This document shows, piece after piece, positions 23,711 through 32,086 of a DNA stretch of 64,000 bases (position 1 is its first letter; every line of letters starts with the position of its first letter). Both the position numbers and the translations under genes were made by a program. Under the pieces are notes generated by a model. That model was not told the origin of the DNA, made no database searches, and saw nothing but the letters and a program-made list of their open reading frames with translations. The DNA is from CAVWCQ01 sp963753545 (GTDB taxonomy: Bacteria; Chloroflexota; Anaerolineae; Aggregatilineales; Aggregatilineaceae). The stretch covers positions 2,108,001 to 2,172,000 of the forward strand of contig CAVWCQ010000008.1 in assembly GCA_963753545.1 (NCBI GenBank). The letters are read 5' to 3'.

Positions 23711-24037
23711 TCACACCTGTTCGAAGTGTTCGACATCCAGGACAAAGACGGTTGCGCCGCCTACTTCAACCTCGACAAATGCGCCCATCATAGCCGCCAA
23801 TTCCACAATGTTTGGGCCAGCCGGGATCAAGCGGGTGCGCCGTTCGCACGTGGTATTCAGGATGCTGATGACGGAATTTACCTTGTCGTCATCGACACCG
23901 CTGAGCAGGGTGGTGTTGCCTACACGGAAAAACCCGCCTGTGCTGGCAACGCGAGTGACCCGAAACCCGCCCTCGTTGAGGGCTTTTATGGTACGGTCAG
24001 CATCCTGATCCTGAACAATGGCGATAATAAGCTTCAT
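23711..24037 (-). CDS. Cyclic-di-AMP receptor DarA/PstA family
   Basis: A 108-residue PII-like protein. MKLIIAIVQDQDADRTIKALNEGGFRVTRVASTGGFFRVGNTTLLSG matches the signature of DarA/PstA c-di-AMP receptors, including the TGGFFRxGNTTLL ligand loop, and the C-terminal strand (GGATVFVLDVEHFEQV) is typical. Such proteins bind c-di-AMP as trimers and report it to unknown partners. The ATG at 24037 is chosen because GGGAGG lies 8 bases upstream; an in-frame extension further upstream lacks a site. It is the first of two tandem paralogues. Confidence 0.88.
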   Translation of the reverse strand: MKLIIAIVQDQDADRTIKALNEGGFRVTRVASTGGFFRVGNTTLLSGVDDDKVNSVISILNTTCERRTRLIPAGPNIVELAAMMGAFVEVEVGGATVFVLDVEHFEQV

Positions 24038-24172
24038 GGGAGACCTCCCTTTGGTTGGGCAGTGTAGCACAGTCTCAATGTACCCACAATACTAACAGAT
24101 TATCCACTAGCGTAAATCGCAGCTTTGCTTACAATTCCAAAAAGAGGGTAAACATACCTAAGTCGTATTTTC

Positions 24173-24200
24173 TTTACAGTTTCGGCAATTGCTGTATCCT
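24173..24200 (+). promoter_or_regulatory. Probable promoter of the hybrid kinase gene
   Basis: TTTACA at 24173-24178 and TATCCT at 24195-24200 have a 16-base spacer, about 50 bases before the kinase ATG at 24252. Confidence 0.45.
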
Positions 24201-24251
24201 TATTAAATATCCTATCACGAAACGGGATACGCGGGGCGGGGAGCAATCAAG

Positions 24252-25412
24252 ATGGCCATGGATTCACCTTCTAACAAAAGCCAGACAATCCTGTTTGTTG
24301 ATGACAACACGGCCCTGCTCAAAAGTGTCGACCGTTTACTGCGCCTGGAAGGGTTCAATGTGCTGCTGGCGGCTGATGGTGACGAGGCCATGACGATCAT
24401 GGAATCGATCCCGTCCCCGCCGGATCTGATTATCAGCGACGTGGCGATGCCCAAGGTAGATGGATTCGAGTTTTTCGAACGCGTTCGGCGGCGCGAAGAA
24501 TGGCTCAGTATTCCCTTCCTGTTTCTGACGGCGCGCGACCAGATTGACGATCTGCGGCGCGGCTATTCGCTGGGGGTTGATGATTACCTGGTTAAGCCGC
24601 TGGATCAGGAACGGTTCTTGCTGGTGCTGCGATCCAAGCTCAAACGGCGCGCCGAACTGATGAGCCACATCCAGGTTCAACAGCATGCGCTGGACGTGGC
24701 AAAGCGGGAACTGGCGTTGATGGTCGCTCATGAACTGCGCACGCCGCTCGTGTCAATCAGCATGGTGACGGAGATTTTGTCCCGCGAGATTGAACGGATG
24801 GGCAGCGAACAGGTCCAGGATTTGCTCGAAACGATGCGCAGCGGCAGCGTCCGCCTGTCACGGCTGATTGAACAAATGGTGATGTTTGTCCAGCTCCAAT
24901 CGGGAGCGCTCGCCAGTTCGATCCAGCAGCATCTCCGCCCTGGCTATTTGCATGAAGCCGTGCTGGGAGCGATTGAACGGGCACAGCAGTTCAGCATGCG
25001 CCAGCGAGATATCCCCGTTTTTTTTGACGAACTGGAACCGAACGCGATGGTGAGCGGTGATATTGGCGCACTCAAACACGCCATCGCTGAACTGATATCG
25101 AACGCGATTGCTTTTTCAAAGCCCACTGACCGGATCACGATTGAACAGTGGGTCGATAACGGTATGGTCTGGCTTTCGATTACCGACCAGGGGCCAGGTA
25201 TTCCCGCTGACGAACTGCCGCATGTATTCCAGCCCTACCGCCAGTCCAACCGGAACCAGTACGAGCAGCAGGGCGTAGGCATCGGCCTCAGCCTGGCGAA
25301 GGGGATTGTCGAAGCGCACGGCGGCTTGCTCGAACTGCACTCGGTCGTTGGCAAGGGAACTCAGGCGCTGGTCGGGCTGCCCACATGGACGAAGGAGACC
25401 GATGATTTTTAA
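24252..25412 (+). CDS. Receiver-histidine kinase hybrid
   Basis: A 386-residue cytoplasmic signalling protein. An N-terminal REC domain (LFVDDN, phosphoacceptor in LIISDVAMPKVDG, Lys in YLVKPLD) is followed by a HisKA helix pair with the phosphorylated His in MVAHELRTPL, and a HATPase domain with N-box ELISNAIAFS, DQGPGIP and GVGIGLSLAKGIVEAHGG. It has no membrane segment, so it takes input from another kinase through REC. GGGGAGC lies upstream of the ATG. Its stop overlaps by 4 bases the stop of a convergent SpoIIE-type phosphatase gene. Confidence 0.92.
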   Translation: MAMDSPSNKSQTILFVDDNTALLKSVDRLLRLEGFNVLLAADGDEAMTIMESIPSPPDLIISDVAMPKVDGFEFFERVRRREEWLSIPFLFLTARDQIDDLRRGYSLGVDDYLVKPLDQERFLLVLRSKLKRRAELMSHIQVQQHALDVAKRELALMVAHELRTPLVSISMVTEILSREIERMGSEQVQDLLETMRSGSVRLSRLIEQMVMFVQLQSGALASSIQQHLRPGYLHEAVLGAIERAQQFSMRQRDIPVFFDELEPNAMVSGDIGALKHAIAELISNAIAFSKPTDRITIEQWVDNGMVWLSITDQGPGIPADELPHVFQPYRQSNRNQYEQQGVGIGLSLAKGIVEAHGGLLELHSVVGKGTQALVGLPTWTKETDDF

Positions 25413-27461
25413 TCGGTGCGGGCGATGACCGCCAGTGTGATATCGTCGGACTGCGGCGTGTCGCCCACAAAGGATTTGACTGCGGCCTGAATCGCGTCAT
25501 GTATCTCTGAGGCGGACCTGTCACGAAGGTCCCGAATAATGGGGAGGAGTCGCTCCTCTCCAAACAGACTGCCGATCTTATCCTGCGCTTCGGTGACGCC
25601 ATCCGTATAGAGTATTAGCCTGTCGCCCCGGCTGACCGTGACTTGTTTTTCTTTCCAGGTCAATTCCTCAAACATTCCCAATGGGATGCCTGTTCTGCCT
25701 AGAGCCTGCTCCGCGCCCCCATCGGCGGGGACGAGATAGGCTGGATTATGCCCGGCATTGCAGTACGTCACCGTTCCGGAAGTGGTATCGATTGCGGCAT
25801 AAAACAGGGTGACAAACATATCCGTGTGTGTGTCGAGCAGAATACGGTGGTTGGCGGCGGCGAGCGCTTCTGCCGGGTGATCGGGGTGTTCGACGGCATA
25901 GGTACGCAGCAGCGTGCGGCTGAGAGCCATATAGAGCGCCGCCCCCATGCCTTTATCGGCTACATCCGCGACGACCACACCCAATTTGCCGCCGGGCAGA
26001 TCGATCAGATCGTAGAAATCGCCAGAGGTTTCGCGCGCCGATTCCAGCGAGACGGAAATTCGCCAATCCGGGAAATTGGGTAGGACGGTGGGCATAAAAC
26101 TGGCCTGGATAGTCCCGGCAAAGGCCATTTCCTGTTCGACGCGCTGGTGCTGGAGAGTTCTGTATATAGACCTGCGCGCCGTGCCGGGCCGAGGCGATTT
26201 GCGCGGCAAGGGTCTGGGCGGCTGGGAGCAGGCGGGGGATCTGTTTGGCTTCCAGACCGTGCACAACATAGATGCCGCCTATGATGGCGTGGGTGTCGAT
26301 ATCCGTGATGGGGACGTACATGTGCCCGCTGTTTGTTTTCTTGTTCGACCAGGGCAGGGTGGACCCCTGCGCGAATGTCTGGGATTCGTGCGTTTTCTGC
26401 GCTCGTGCCCAGGACCAGAAGATATCGACTTCAAGCGCCCATTCGTCGGGCTGGTGCAGGATCAACTCGTCGGGAAAGAAGCGGATCTCAATTCCGGCAA
26501 AGCCGAACATCCCCGGAACGCGAGCTTTCAGCAGATCGGGCAGGGTGGAGGCGTCGGGCGGACCGCTGATAATATCCCGGCCCAGCGCTTCCAACTGCTG
26601 GACATTGCGCGTTTGCTGGCGGTTGAGGTCGAGAGTCTGGCTGAAACGGTGGGCGATGACGCTTGCCAGCAGCACACCCGCGACCAGATAAAGATATGCG
26701 CCAAGGCCAATCGCTCCATAGAGCAAGGCCCCCAGCACGGCAAATGGTTCGATCAGGTTGGGGATGGCTGTGGCAAGCAGCGTGAAGCCGAGAAACCGAT
26801 TACGGGAAAAACTCGGATCGAGCCGCCGGATGATGGCGTAAAAATCGTAGAAGCCAAAGGGTAGTTCGGATAGGATTTCCAGGGTCAGTTTGACCAGGGT
26901 CGCAATCAGGCCTGCCGCGGCGGAGCGCAGTGTAAAGGCAGACGGGGGATAGTCTCCGCCCAGGGCGCGGTAAACGGCCAAAGCGATCAAACTGAGCAGG
27001 GTTAGCCATACCAAACGGTTGACGAGTTCGCGAGTCCGGTTCAGACGTTCTTCGGGCGCGGTCAGCAAGCGTAGGGCGCGCACAAAATCAATGATTTCCC
27101 ACAGGACGCCGATCCACAAGCTGCTGGGCCCCAGAATGAGCGCCGCCGACCAGATGATCATGCGATCCATTTTGTTGAGGGCGTAAGCTGGGACGCCGGG
27201 CTTGATTTCCAGGGCGACGTTAAATTGCAGGGTGCCAAACAGAAATTTGAGGGCGGCGAGCAGGACCACCAAACCGACCTGATCAACCAGCAGAGTCCCA
27301 TCCGTTTGGAGCGCCAGCCAGACCAGCCCGATCAGCACCAGAGGGATGGCATAGAGGGTCTTCAGTAGATCGCCCGCGACAATACGCTGAATCGTCTCGT
27401 TGGATGTGTTCAGGCTTGGAATCAGGCGTGTGGTGAGGTTCAGCAGCCTTTTTTGCAGCAC
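25409..27461 (-). pseudogene. Membrane GAF-SpoIIE (PP2C-type) serine phosphatase, one frameshift
   Basis: The N-terminal part (start GTG 27461, GGAAAG upstream) has about seven membrane segments, then a helix and a GAF-like sensor region (ARVPGMFGFAGIEIRFF ... MYVPITDIDTHAIIGGIYVV). Near 26165 the sense passes to another frame that encodes a coiled linker (LQHQRVEQEMAFAGTIQASFMP) and a SpoIIE/RsbU-type phosphatase domain with GDFYDLIDLPGGKLGVVVADVADKG, CNAGHNPAYL, LYTDGVTEAQD and SDDITLAVI. Metal-binding Asp residues are present. The joined protein is about 680 residues. RsbU-like enzymes dephosphorylate anti-anti-sigma factors in partner-switching stress control. No such partner is adjacent. 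Confidence 0.85.
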
Positions 27462-27480
27462 GAGTTGGACTTTCCAACGC

Positions 27481-27505
27481 GGCGGGGGTATGCAGCACCC
27501 CCGCC
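27481..27505. terminator. GC hairpin downstream of the propeller-SH3 gene
   Basis: The stem GGCGGGGGT/ACCCCCGCC lies between the stop at 27516 and the start of the next minus-strand gene at 27461. There is no T-tract, so intrinsic termination is uncertain. Confidence 0.35.
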
Positions 27506-27515
27506 GCCTCCTGCG

Positions 27516-29261
27516 TTAATAGACGGAAATCACATTAATCGTGATTGTATTCGTGACAATCGAATTGTCGAGACGAGTCACGCTGAGTGTATAGGTCCGG
27601 TTGGCGGTTGGGCACTCGACACGGGCTTCAGTGCCTGTCACGCCCTGGCCTTCATAGCGGACTTCTTTGATGCCCTGCACCGACCAGTAGATGGTGACGC
27701 ACTGGCCATAGTTGATGACATAACGATCTGCCATAAACAGGATACTTTCGCCGGGCATGGTTGGCGTCGGTGCAGCGGCACGCTGAATCCAGAAGCCAGC
27801 CGGTTCGCTGTCCGCTACCCAGCCTGTCAGGCCGTCCAATTCGATCCGGACCTGCCACCAGCGGTAGCCATCCGCGCAGAATGGGCCGCTCAGAACGGTC
27901 ATGCGGGTCCCGCGCGGCAGTTCGCGCAGCATTCCAGCCGTGAGGGATGCTGCATTACGAATGCGCAGGCCCGCGCCGAGATTGGTCACTTCGGCGATGT
28001 CACCGACGACGACGGGTTGAGCTGCCGTCGCATACTGGCACCCCGCACCCATCGGACTGCCGGGCGTAACCGATGGAGGAAGATAGGGAGTCCAGGTTGG
28101 CGGCGGGGGCAGAGTCGGGAAAAAGGTCGGCGTTGGGACAGGCGTTGCCGGAGCGGGCAGTGTGGCGGTTGGAATGAGGGGCAGCGAGTTATTGGCGAGC
28201 ACGCTCCATGCGGCGGAGGTAAATTGCAGCCCGGCGGGGAAAACGGCATTGACAGGCGTACTGGAATTGGTGAGCACGTTGTAGATTGTCATTTTGGAGG
28301 ACTGCGTAATGACCAGCAGCGCTTGCCCACTGGGTGCCCAGGACAGCCCGGTCGCTCCGGTGAATCCCTGGACCTGCGCCAGTTCGCCCGTCTCGATGTT
28401 ATAAAAGAGCAGCTCGGCGGCGTCACCATCGCGCAGACTGGCGTCGCCTGTCGAGTCGGAGATCGCGCCGATCACGGCGAGTGGACTGGCTTCAACGGGA
28501 TTAAAGGCCGCCGCATAAACATGAACCTGATAGCCGGCAATTCGCTCGACGGTGAGGCCGTCCATGCTGGCGTAAAAGCCGGAGTCGCCGCCCAGTTCCA
28601 GCGTTCCAACAACTGCCTGCCCCCCCAGGCTGATATCGTACCCGGTGATGTCGGGGAAGGTGCCGATTTCGTAGCGCGGGCTGAAAGCCAATGTCTGGCC
28701 GGAGACGACAGGTTCGTAGACCGAGACCTGAATATTGCCTTCGGCGTCTGTCCCGGCGCACAATAGATAGGCGTTGTCTGGCGCGATATCAATGGCACGA
28801 TCACAAGGGACATCGAGATTTATGATAGCCCGTGGATTAGCGGTGCGCGGCGGGGCGGCTTTCAGACCCTCGTCGGTGAGCATAAAGAGCGTCGAGCCGT
28901 CGGGCGACCATTCCACCTGTTCGACGAAGGCAGGGGGAATCACATAGACGACATCGGCGCAGATCGCATCGGCTCCGAAGCAGCCGCGTAAACTGCGGAG
29001 CAGGCCATAGCCGCCGTCGCTGGTGGTGAAGGCGAGAGTTTTCCCGGTGGGGTCCCAGGCCAGATCCGTTTCCGGGAGAACGGGCGCATCGAGCCGCGCA
29101 ACGCAATTCGAGGCGAGATCGAGCAGGTAGATATCTGCCGTTCCTGTCGAGTCGATGCCGACAAAAGCGATGATTCCGGTATTTCCCTGCGCCAGGGCAG
29201 GCTGAGGAGCGAGGATCAGCAGCAGCGCAGCAAGGATCAAAAACCAACTGGCGGGTTTCAT
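27516..29261 (-). CDS. Secreted beta-propeller protein with SH3b and C-terminal GQCVT module
   Basis: A 581-residue exported protein. A signal peptide (LILAALLLILAPQPALAQ) leads into PD40-like propeller blades (LAWDPTGKTLAFT, VEWSPDGSTLFML, LSWAPSGQALLVI) to about residue 350. A Pro/Thr linker (TPVPTPTFFPTLPPPPTWTP) is followed by a bacterial SH3 domain (LGAGLRIRNAASLTAGMLRELPRGTRMTVL ... WWQVRI ... GWVAD) and a C-terminal beta module with INYGQCVTIYWSVQGI and a second Cys in VECPTANRTYTLSV. The C-terminal module recurs in the protein at 32087-33166, with the two Cys conserved. A cell-wall or polysaccharide binding role is inferred from SH3b; no enzymatic motif is seen. Confidence 0.87.
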   Translation of the reverse strand: MKPASWFLILAALLLILAPQPALAQGNTGIIAFVGIDSTGTADIYLLDLASNCVARLDAPVLPETDLAWDPTGKTLAFTTSDGGYGLLRSLRGCFGADAICADVVYVIPPAFVEQVEWSPDGSTLFMLTDEGLKAAPPRTANPRAIINLDVPCDRAIDIAPDNAYLLCAGTDAEGNIQVSVYEPVVSGQTLAFSPRYEIGTFPDITGYDISLGGQAVVGTLELGGDSGFYASMDGLTVERIAGYQVHVYAAAFNPVEASPLAVIGAISDSTGDASLRDGDAAELLFYNIETGELAQVQGFTGATGLSWAPSGQALLVITQSSKMTIYNVLTNSSTPVNAVFPAGLQFTSAAWSVLANNSLPLIPTATLPAPATPVPTPTFFPTLPPPPTWTPYLPPSVTPGSPMGAGCQYATAAQPVVVGDIAEVTNLGAGLRIRNAASLTAGMLRELPRGTRMTVLSGPFCADGYRWWQVRIELDGLTGWVADSEPAGFWIQRAAAPTPTMPGESILFMADRYVINYGQCVTIYWSVQGIKEVRYEGQGVTGTEARVECPTANRTYTLSVTRLDNSIVTNTITINVISVY

Positions 29262-29341
29262 AAGAGATTCCCCTCTTTTAAAAACATTGTGGAGCAGGAT
29301 GCAAAGTAACTATACCTCAAATTGGCAGGGGAGAAAGTCTG

Positions 29342-30679
29342 ATGAGCCACTTTCTAAGACCGGAAAAACACGAGGCCGCTTTAGCCATTCTGGACGCTGC
29401 TCTTGACGCTGCCCAGCCGGGAGAAGCGATCCGGCGCGTCCTGAGGGTGGATGGTGACAGGCTGTGGGTGGATGGACGCCTGTACGAGGACTATGACGAT
29501 ATTTACGTCATTGGGGCGGGCAAAGCGGGTGCGGCGATGGCACAGGCCGTTGAAGGCATCCTGGGGGACCGGATCGCGGCGGGGCTGGTCATTGTCAAGG
29601 ACGATCATTTGCTTCCGACCCGGTGGATCGCCCTGCGAGAAGCGGGGCATCCTGTGCCGGATGCGCGGGGAGTCGCCGCAAGCCAGGAGATGGTGGATTT
29701 AGTCCGGGGCCGGGTGGGGAAAAAGAGCCTGATCCTGTGCCTGATTTCCGGCGGCGGATCGGCGCTGATGACTCTGCCCGCGGCGGGGATCGGCCTGGAC
29801 GATCTGAGCAACCTTACGGGGGCGCTGCTGCGGTCCGGCGCGCCGATTCAGGATATCAACACCGTGCGCAAACACCTTTCTCAGGTGGCGGGCGGCGGAT
29901 TGGCGCGGTTGGCGGCGCAGGGTGCGTACCCGGCAACGGTAATCACGCTGATCCTGTCGGACGTGATCGGCAGCTCGCTGGATGTGATCGCTTCTGGCCC
30001 GACGGTGCCTGATCCGACCACGTTTGCTGATGCGCGGCGCGTGCTGGAGCGCTACGGCATTGGCAACAATGCGCCCCAGGCGATTCTTGATCATCTACAT
30101 CGCGAGGCATTGGAGACGCCGAAAGCAGGCGATCCGGTCTTCGCAGCCGTGCAGAACGTGATTGTGGCGGATAACAGCGGCGCGGCATTAGCGGCGGCGC
30201 GGCAAGCGGAAGCACTCGGCTACCATACTCTGCTGCTCTCGACCTTTATTGAGGGGGAGGCGCGCGAGGTGGCGAAGGTGCTGGCTGGAATGGGCAAAGA
30301 GATTCTGTTCCGAGGTCGACCTGTGCCGCGCCCGGCATGTCTGATCTGCGGTGGAGAAACCACCGTGACGCTGCGCGGGGCAGGGCGGGGCGGGCGCAAC
30401 CAGGAACTCACCCTGGCGGCGGCGCTGGCCGTGCAGGGCCTTGATGGGATTGTGATTGGCAGTCTGGCGACGGATGGAACCGACGGCCCGACGGACGCGG
30501 CAGGCGGGCTGATCGATGGGACGACGGTGGCACGCGGGCAGAAACTGGGACTCTCGGCGCAGGCCGCGCTGGATAACAATGACGCCTATCCCTACCTGGA
30601 TGCGGTGGGCGATCTGCTGGTGACCGGGCCGACCCATACGAACGTCAACGATATCATGGTTGTTCTGGTTGATGGGTAA
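29342..30679 (+). CDS. Glycerate 2-kinase (MOFRL family)
   Basis: A 445-residue cytoplasmic enzyme of the DUF4147/MOFRL family, which phosphorylates D-glycerate to 2-phosphoglycerate in the serine and non-phosphorylative sugar pathways. Motifs seen are YVIGAGKAGAAMA, EAGHPVPD, LISGGGSAL, INTVRKHLSQVAGGGLA, LILSDVIG, VIASGPTVPDPTT and the C-terminal MOFRL region GGETTVTLRG-AGRGGRNQEL and ATDGTDGPTDAAGG. Length is normal and the frame is intact. GGGGAGAA precedes the ATG. Genes of related pathways are not adjacent, and a 650-bp repeat-bearing spacer follows. Confidence 0.93.
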   Translation: MSHFLRPEKHEAALAILDAALDAAQPGEAIRRVLRVDGDRLWVDGRLYEDYDDIYVIGAGKAGAAMAQAVEGILGDRIAAGLVIVKDDHLLPTRWIALREAGHPVPDARGVAASQEMVDLVRGRVGKKSLILCLISGGGSALMTLPAAGIGLDDLSNLTGALLRSGAPIQDINTVRKHLSQVAGGGLARLAAQGAYPATVITLILSDVIGSSLDVIASGPTVPDPTTFADARRVLERYGIGNNAPQAILDHLHREALETPKAGDPVFAAVQNVIVADNSGAALAAARQAEALGYHTLLLSTFIEGEAREVAKVLAGMGKEILFRGRPVPRPACLICGGETTVTLRGAGRGGRNQELTLAAALAVQGLDGIVIGSLATDGTDGPTDAAGGLIDGTTVARGQKLGLSAQAALDNNDAYPYLDAVGDLLVTGPTHTNVNDIMVVLVDG

Positions 30680-30727
30680 GGGTGATACAACTGTTAGCTA
30701 TTTGCTAATAAACTTTCCGAAAAAATT

Positions 30728-30812
30728 AGTTGATCACTTCGCCGCGTGGCGATCTGTAAAATCCTATTTTTTCGGTAGGGTGACCAACCGTTTTCTAACC
30801 GTGCGCCAACTT
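30728..30812 (-). repeat. Intergenic repeat element, partial copy
   Basis: On the plus strand it reads AGTTGATCACTT, then CGTGGCGAT, about 30 bases, GGTGACCAACCG and TTTTCTAACC. This matches the 3' half of the full element at 31085-31306 in the same orientation, without the palindromic end. Confidence 0.5.
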
Positions 30813-31084
30813 CGATTTTTGCTCTATCTTTCAGGAAGGGTATTACTAACTGAATCATCGAAAGTCTTTCGATTTGTATGAGGGCGTATAACCAACCATA
30901 CGCCCCTACACGCTCATTCGATTGGATTTGGCGGATTCACACGCGCCTCTCGAAGCGGGCGAATTTTCAACAACTGGACCGAAAAACCCTTTAAAAAGCG
31001 CCCAAAAGGGTATTATGTGATGGCTAATGGCCCTATTTGGGGGTCGTTGTGATCAACAAGGGCGCTGTCGCCAGCCGAGAAAAA

Positions 31085-31306
31085 TCACAAGTTGATCACT
31101 TTCTTCTCGTGGCGACCTTGCTAGCCCCCCCAAAACGGCACGGTAACTAACGGTTTCCTAACCCAGGCCTACCTTTACAAAAACTGGGCATGGCAAGCCA
31201 CTGCCTCTATGTATTCGATGTACGATCTCGTTTGCTCCTAGATCAAGAATATACCCAAAGTGCCTCCCAAAATACTCCTTTAAAGTTGAACTTTAAGTAC
31301 TAATTT
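31085..31306 (-). repeat. Intergenic repeat element, full inverted copy
   Basis: Read on the minus strand it begins TTAGTACTTAAAG with the palindrome TTAAAGTTCAACTTTAA, then AGGAGTATTTTGGG, about 95 bases, GGTTAGGAAACCGTTAG, a G-run and TCGCCACGAGAAGAAAG-TGATCAACTT. Order and spacing match the copy at 13379-13582. It begins 28 bases downstream of the DUF47 gene's stop. Confidence 0.6.
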
Positions 31307-31333
31307 GAAGATATCGGTGAGAAAAAGATGCGT

Positions 31334-31999
31334 CTAGAAGAATTTGACGACGATATCTTCGATTAGATTGGCGGTATCGGCGACACGCTCCGAGGCGTGA
31401 AAGAGATGGCGGTAGATTTCACGCAGCTTCATCATATCGACCAGGCTTTCCAGGTCGCGCGGTTTGCGGAAGAGATCGGCCAGGGCTTCGGCGTAGAGCA
31501 TTTCCATCGTGTTGTCGGTTGCCTTGGCACGGATGGCGTGGGTTGTCGCAACGCCAGGGTGCTGAGGGATGCGATCCATAGCCAACTTGATTTCCTCGGC
31601 CCCGGTGCAAAGCAGGTCGGCCATCCGGCGCAGGAAGTGATTCGGCTCCACTTCGAGAATGTCCATCTCGTTCACGGTGTCGGAGATTTCATCGGCAATA
31701 TCATCAATGGCGCGGGATAGGGCGTGGATATCTTCACGGTCGATGGGTGTGACAAAGGTCCGGTTCAGTTCATCGATCAGGATGCGGCGCACTTCGTCGG
31801 CATTCTTTTCCAACTGAATGATGTGCTGAGCATTCTTTTTACTCGGCTTGTGCATATATTCTTCCAGAGCCTGACCGGCTTCGACGTTCAGATGAGCCTG
31901 CAAGCGCAGGCGTTCCAGGAAGCGATTTTGCCGGGTTTTCAACGATTGCGTCAGTCGGGCCGGGATGTTTGTGAGCACTTTCAACAGGCGGCTGATCAT
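31334..31999 (-). CDS. DUF47/PhoU-like putative phosphate transport regulator
   Basis: A 221-residue all-helical cytoplasmic protein of the DUF47 (PhoU_div) family. Signature segments are HIIQLEKNADEVRRILIDELNRTFVTPIDREDIHALSRAIDDIADEI and the C-terminal HASERVADTANLIEDIVVKFF, which carry the conserved E-x-x-AD and D-x-x-AD metal-binding patterns. The family regulates low-affinity PiT phosphate transporters and is usually cotranscribed with one, but no pit gene is adjacent here. Length is normal and the frame intact. Confidence 0.9.
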   Translation of the reverse strand: MISRLLKVLTNIPARLTQSLKTRQNRFLERLRLQAHLNVEAGQALEEYMHKPSKKNAQHIIQLEKNADEVRRILIDELNRTFVTPIDREDIHALSRAIDDIADEISDTVNEMDILEVEPNHFLRRMADLLCTGAEEIKLAMDRIPQHPGVATTHAIRAKATDNTMEMLYAEALADLFRKPRDLESLVDMMKLREIYRHLFHASERVADTANLIEDIVVKFF

Positions 32000-32086
32000 A
32001 AACTCTCTCAGACTTTATTTCTGCTTCTGTTCCAAATTTACTACAATAGTACAAGAAGTTCTGTAAAACGACAGGAGGCGCTTATT

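Larger units (their letters stand above)
30680..31333. other. Repeat-bearing intergenic region
   Basis: About 650 bases without a credible gene between convergent genes. It holds a partial and a full copy of the palindromic intergenic repeat, a short inverted element around GGGCGTATAACC / GGTTGTACGCCC-like sequence near 30884-30908, and a GCGCCC...GGGCGC long-range pair near 30999-31067. Codon-like structure is absent. Confidence 0.6.

Noticed and set aside
27453..28766. A 437-codon plus-strand frame opposite the propeller-SH3 gene
   Set aside because: Its composition is typical of an antisense shadow (many Arg, His, Gly, no motifs) and the minus-strand gene is complete.
30660..30881. A 73-codon plus-strand ORF after the glycerate kinase
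   Set aside because: It overlaps the intergenic repeat, lacks a ribosome-binding site and has no protein-like pattern.
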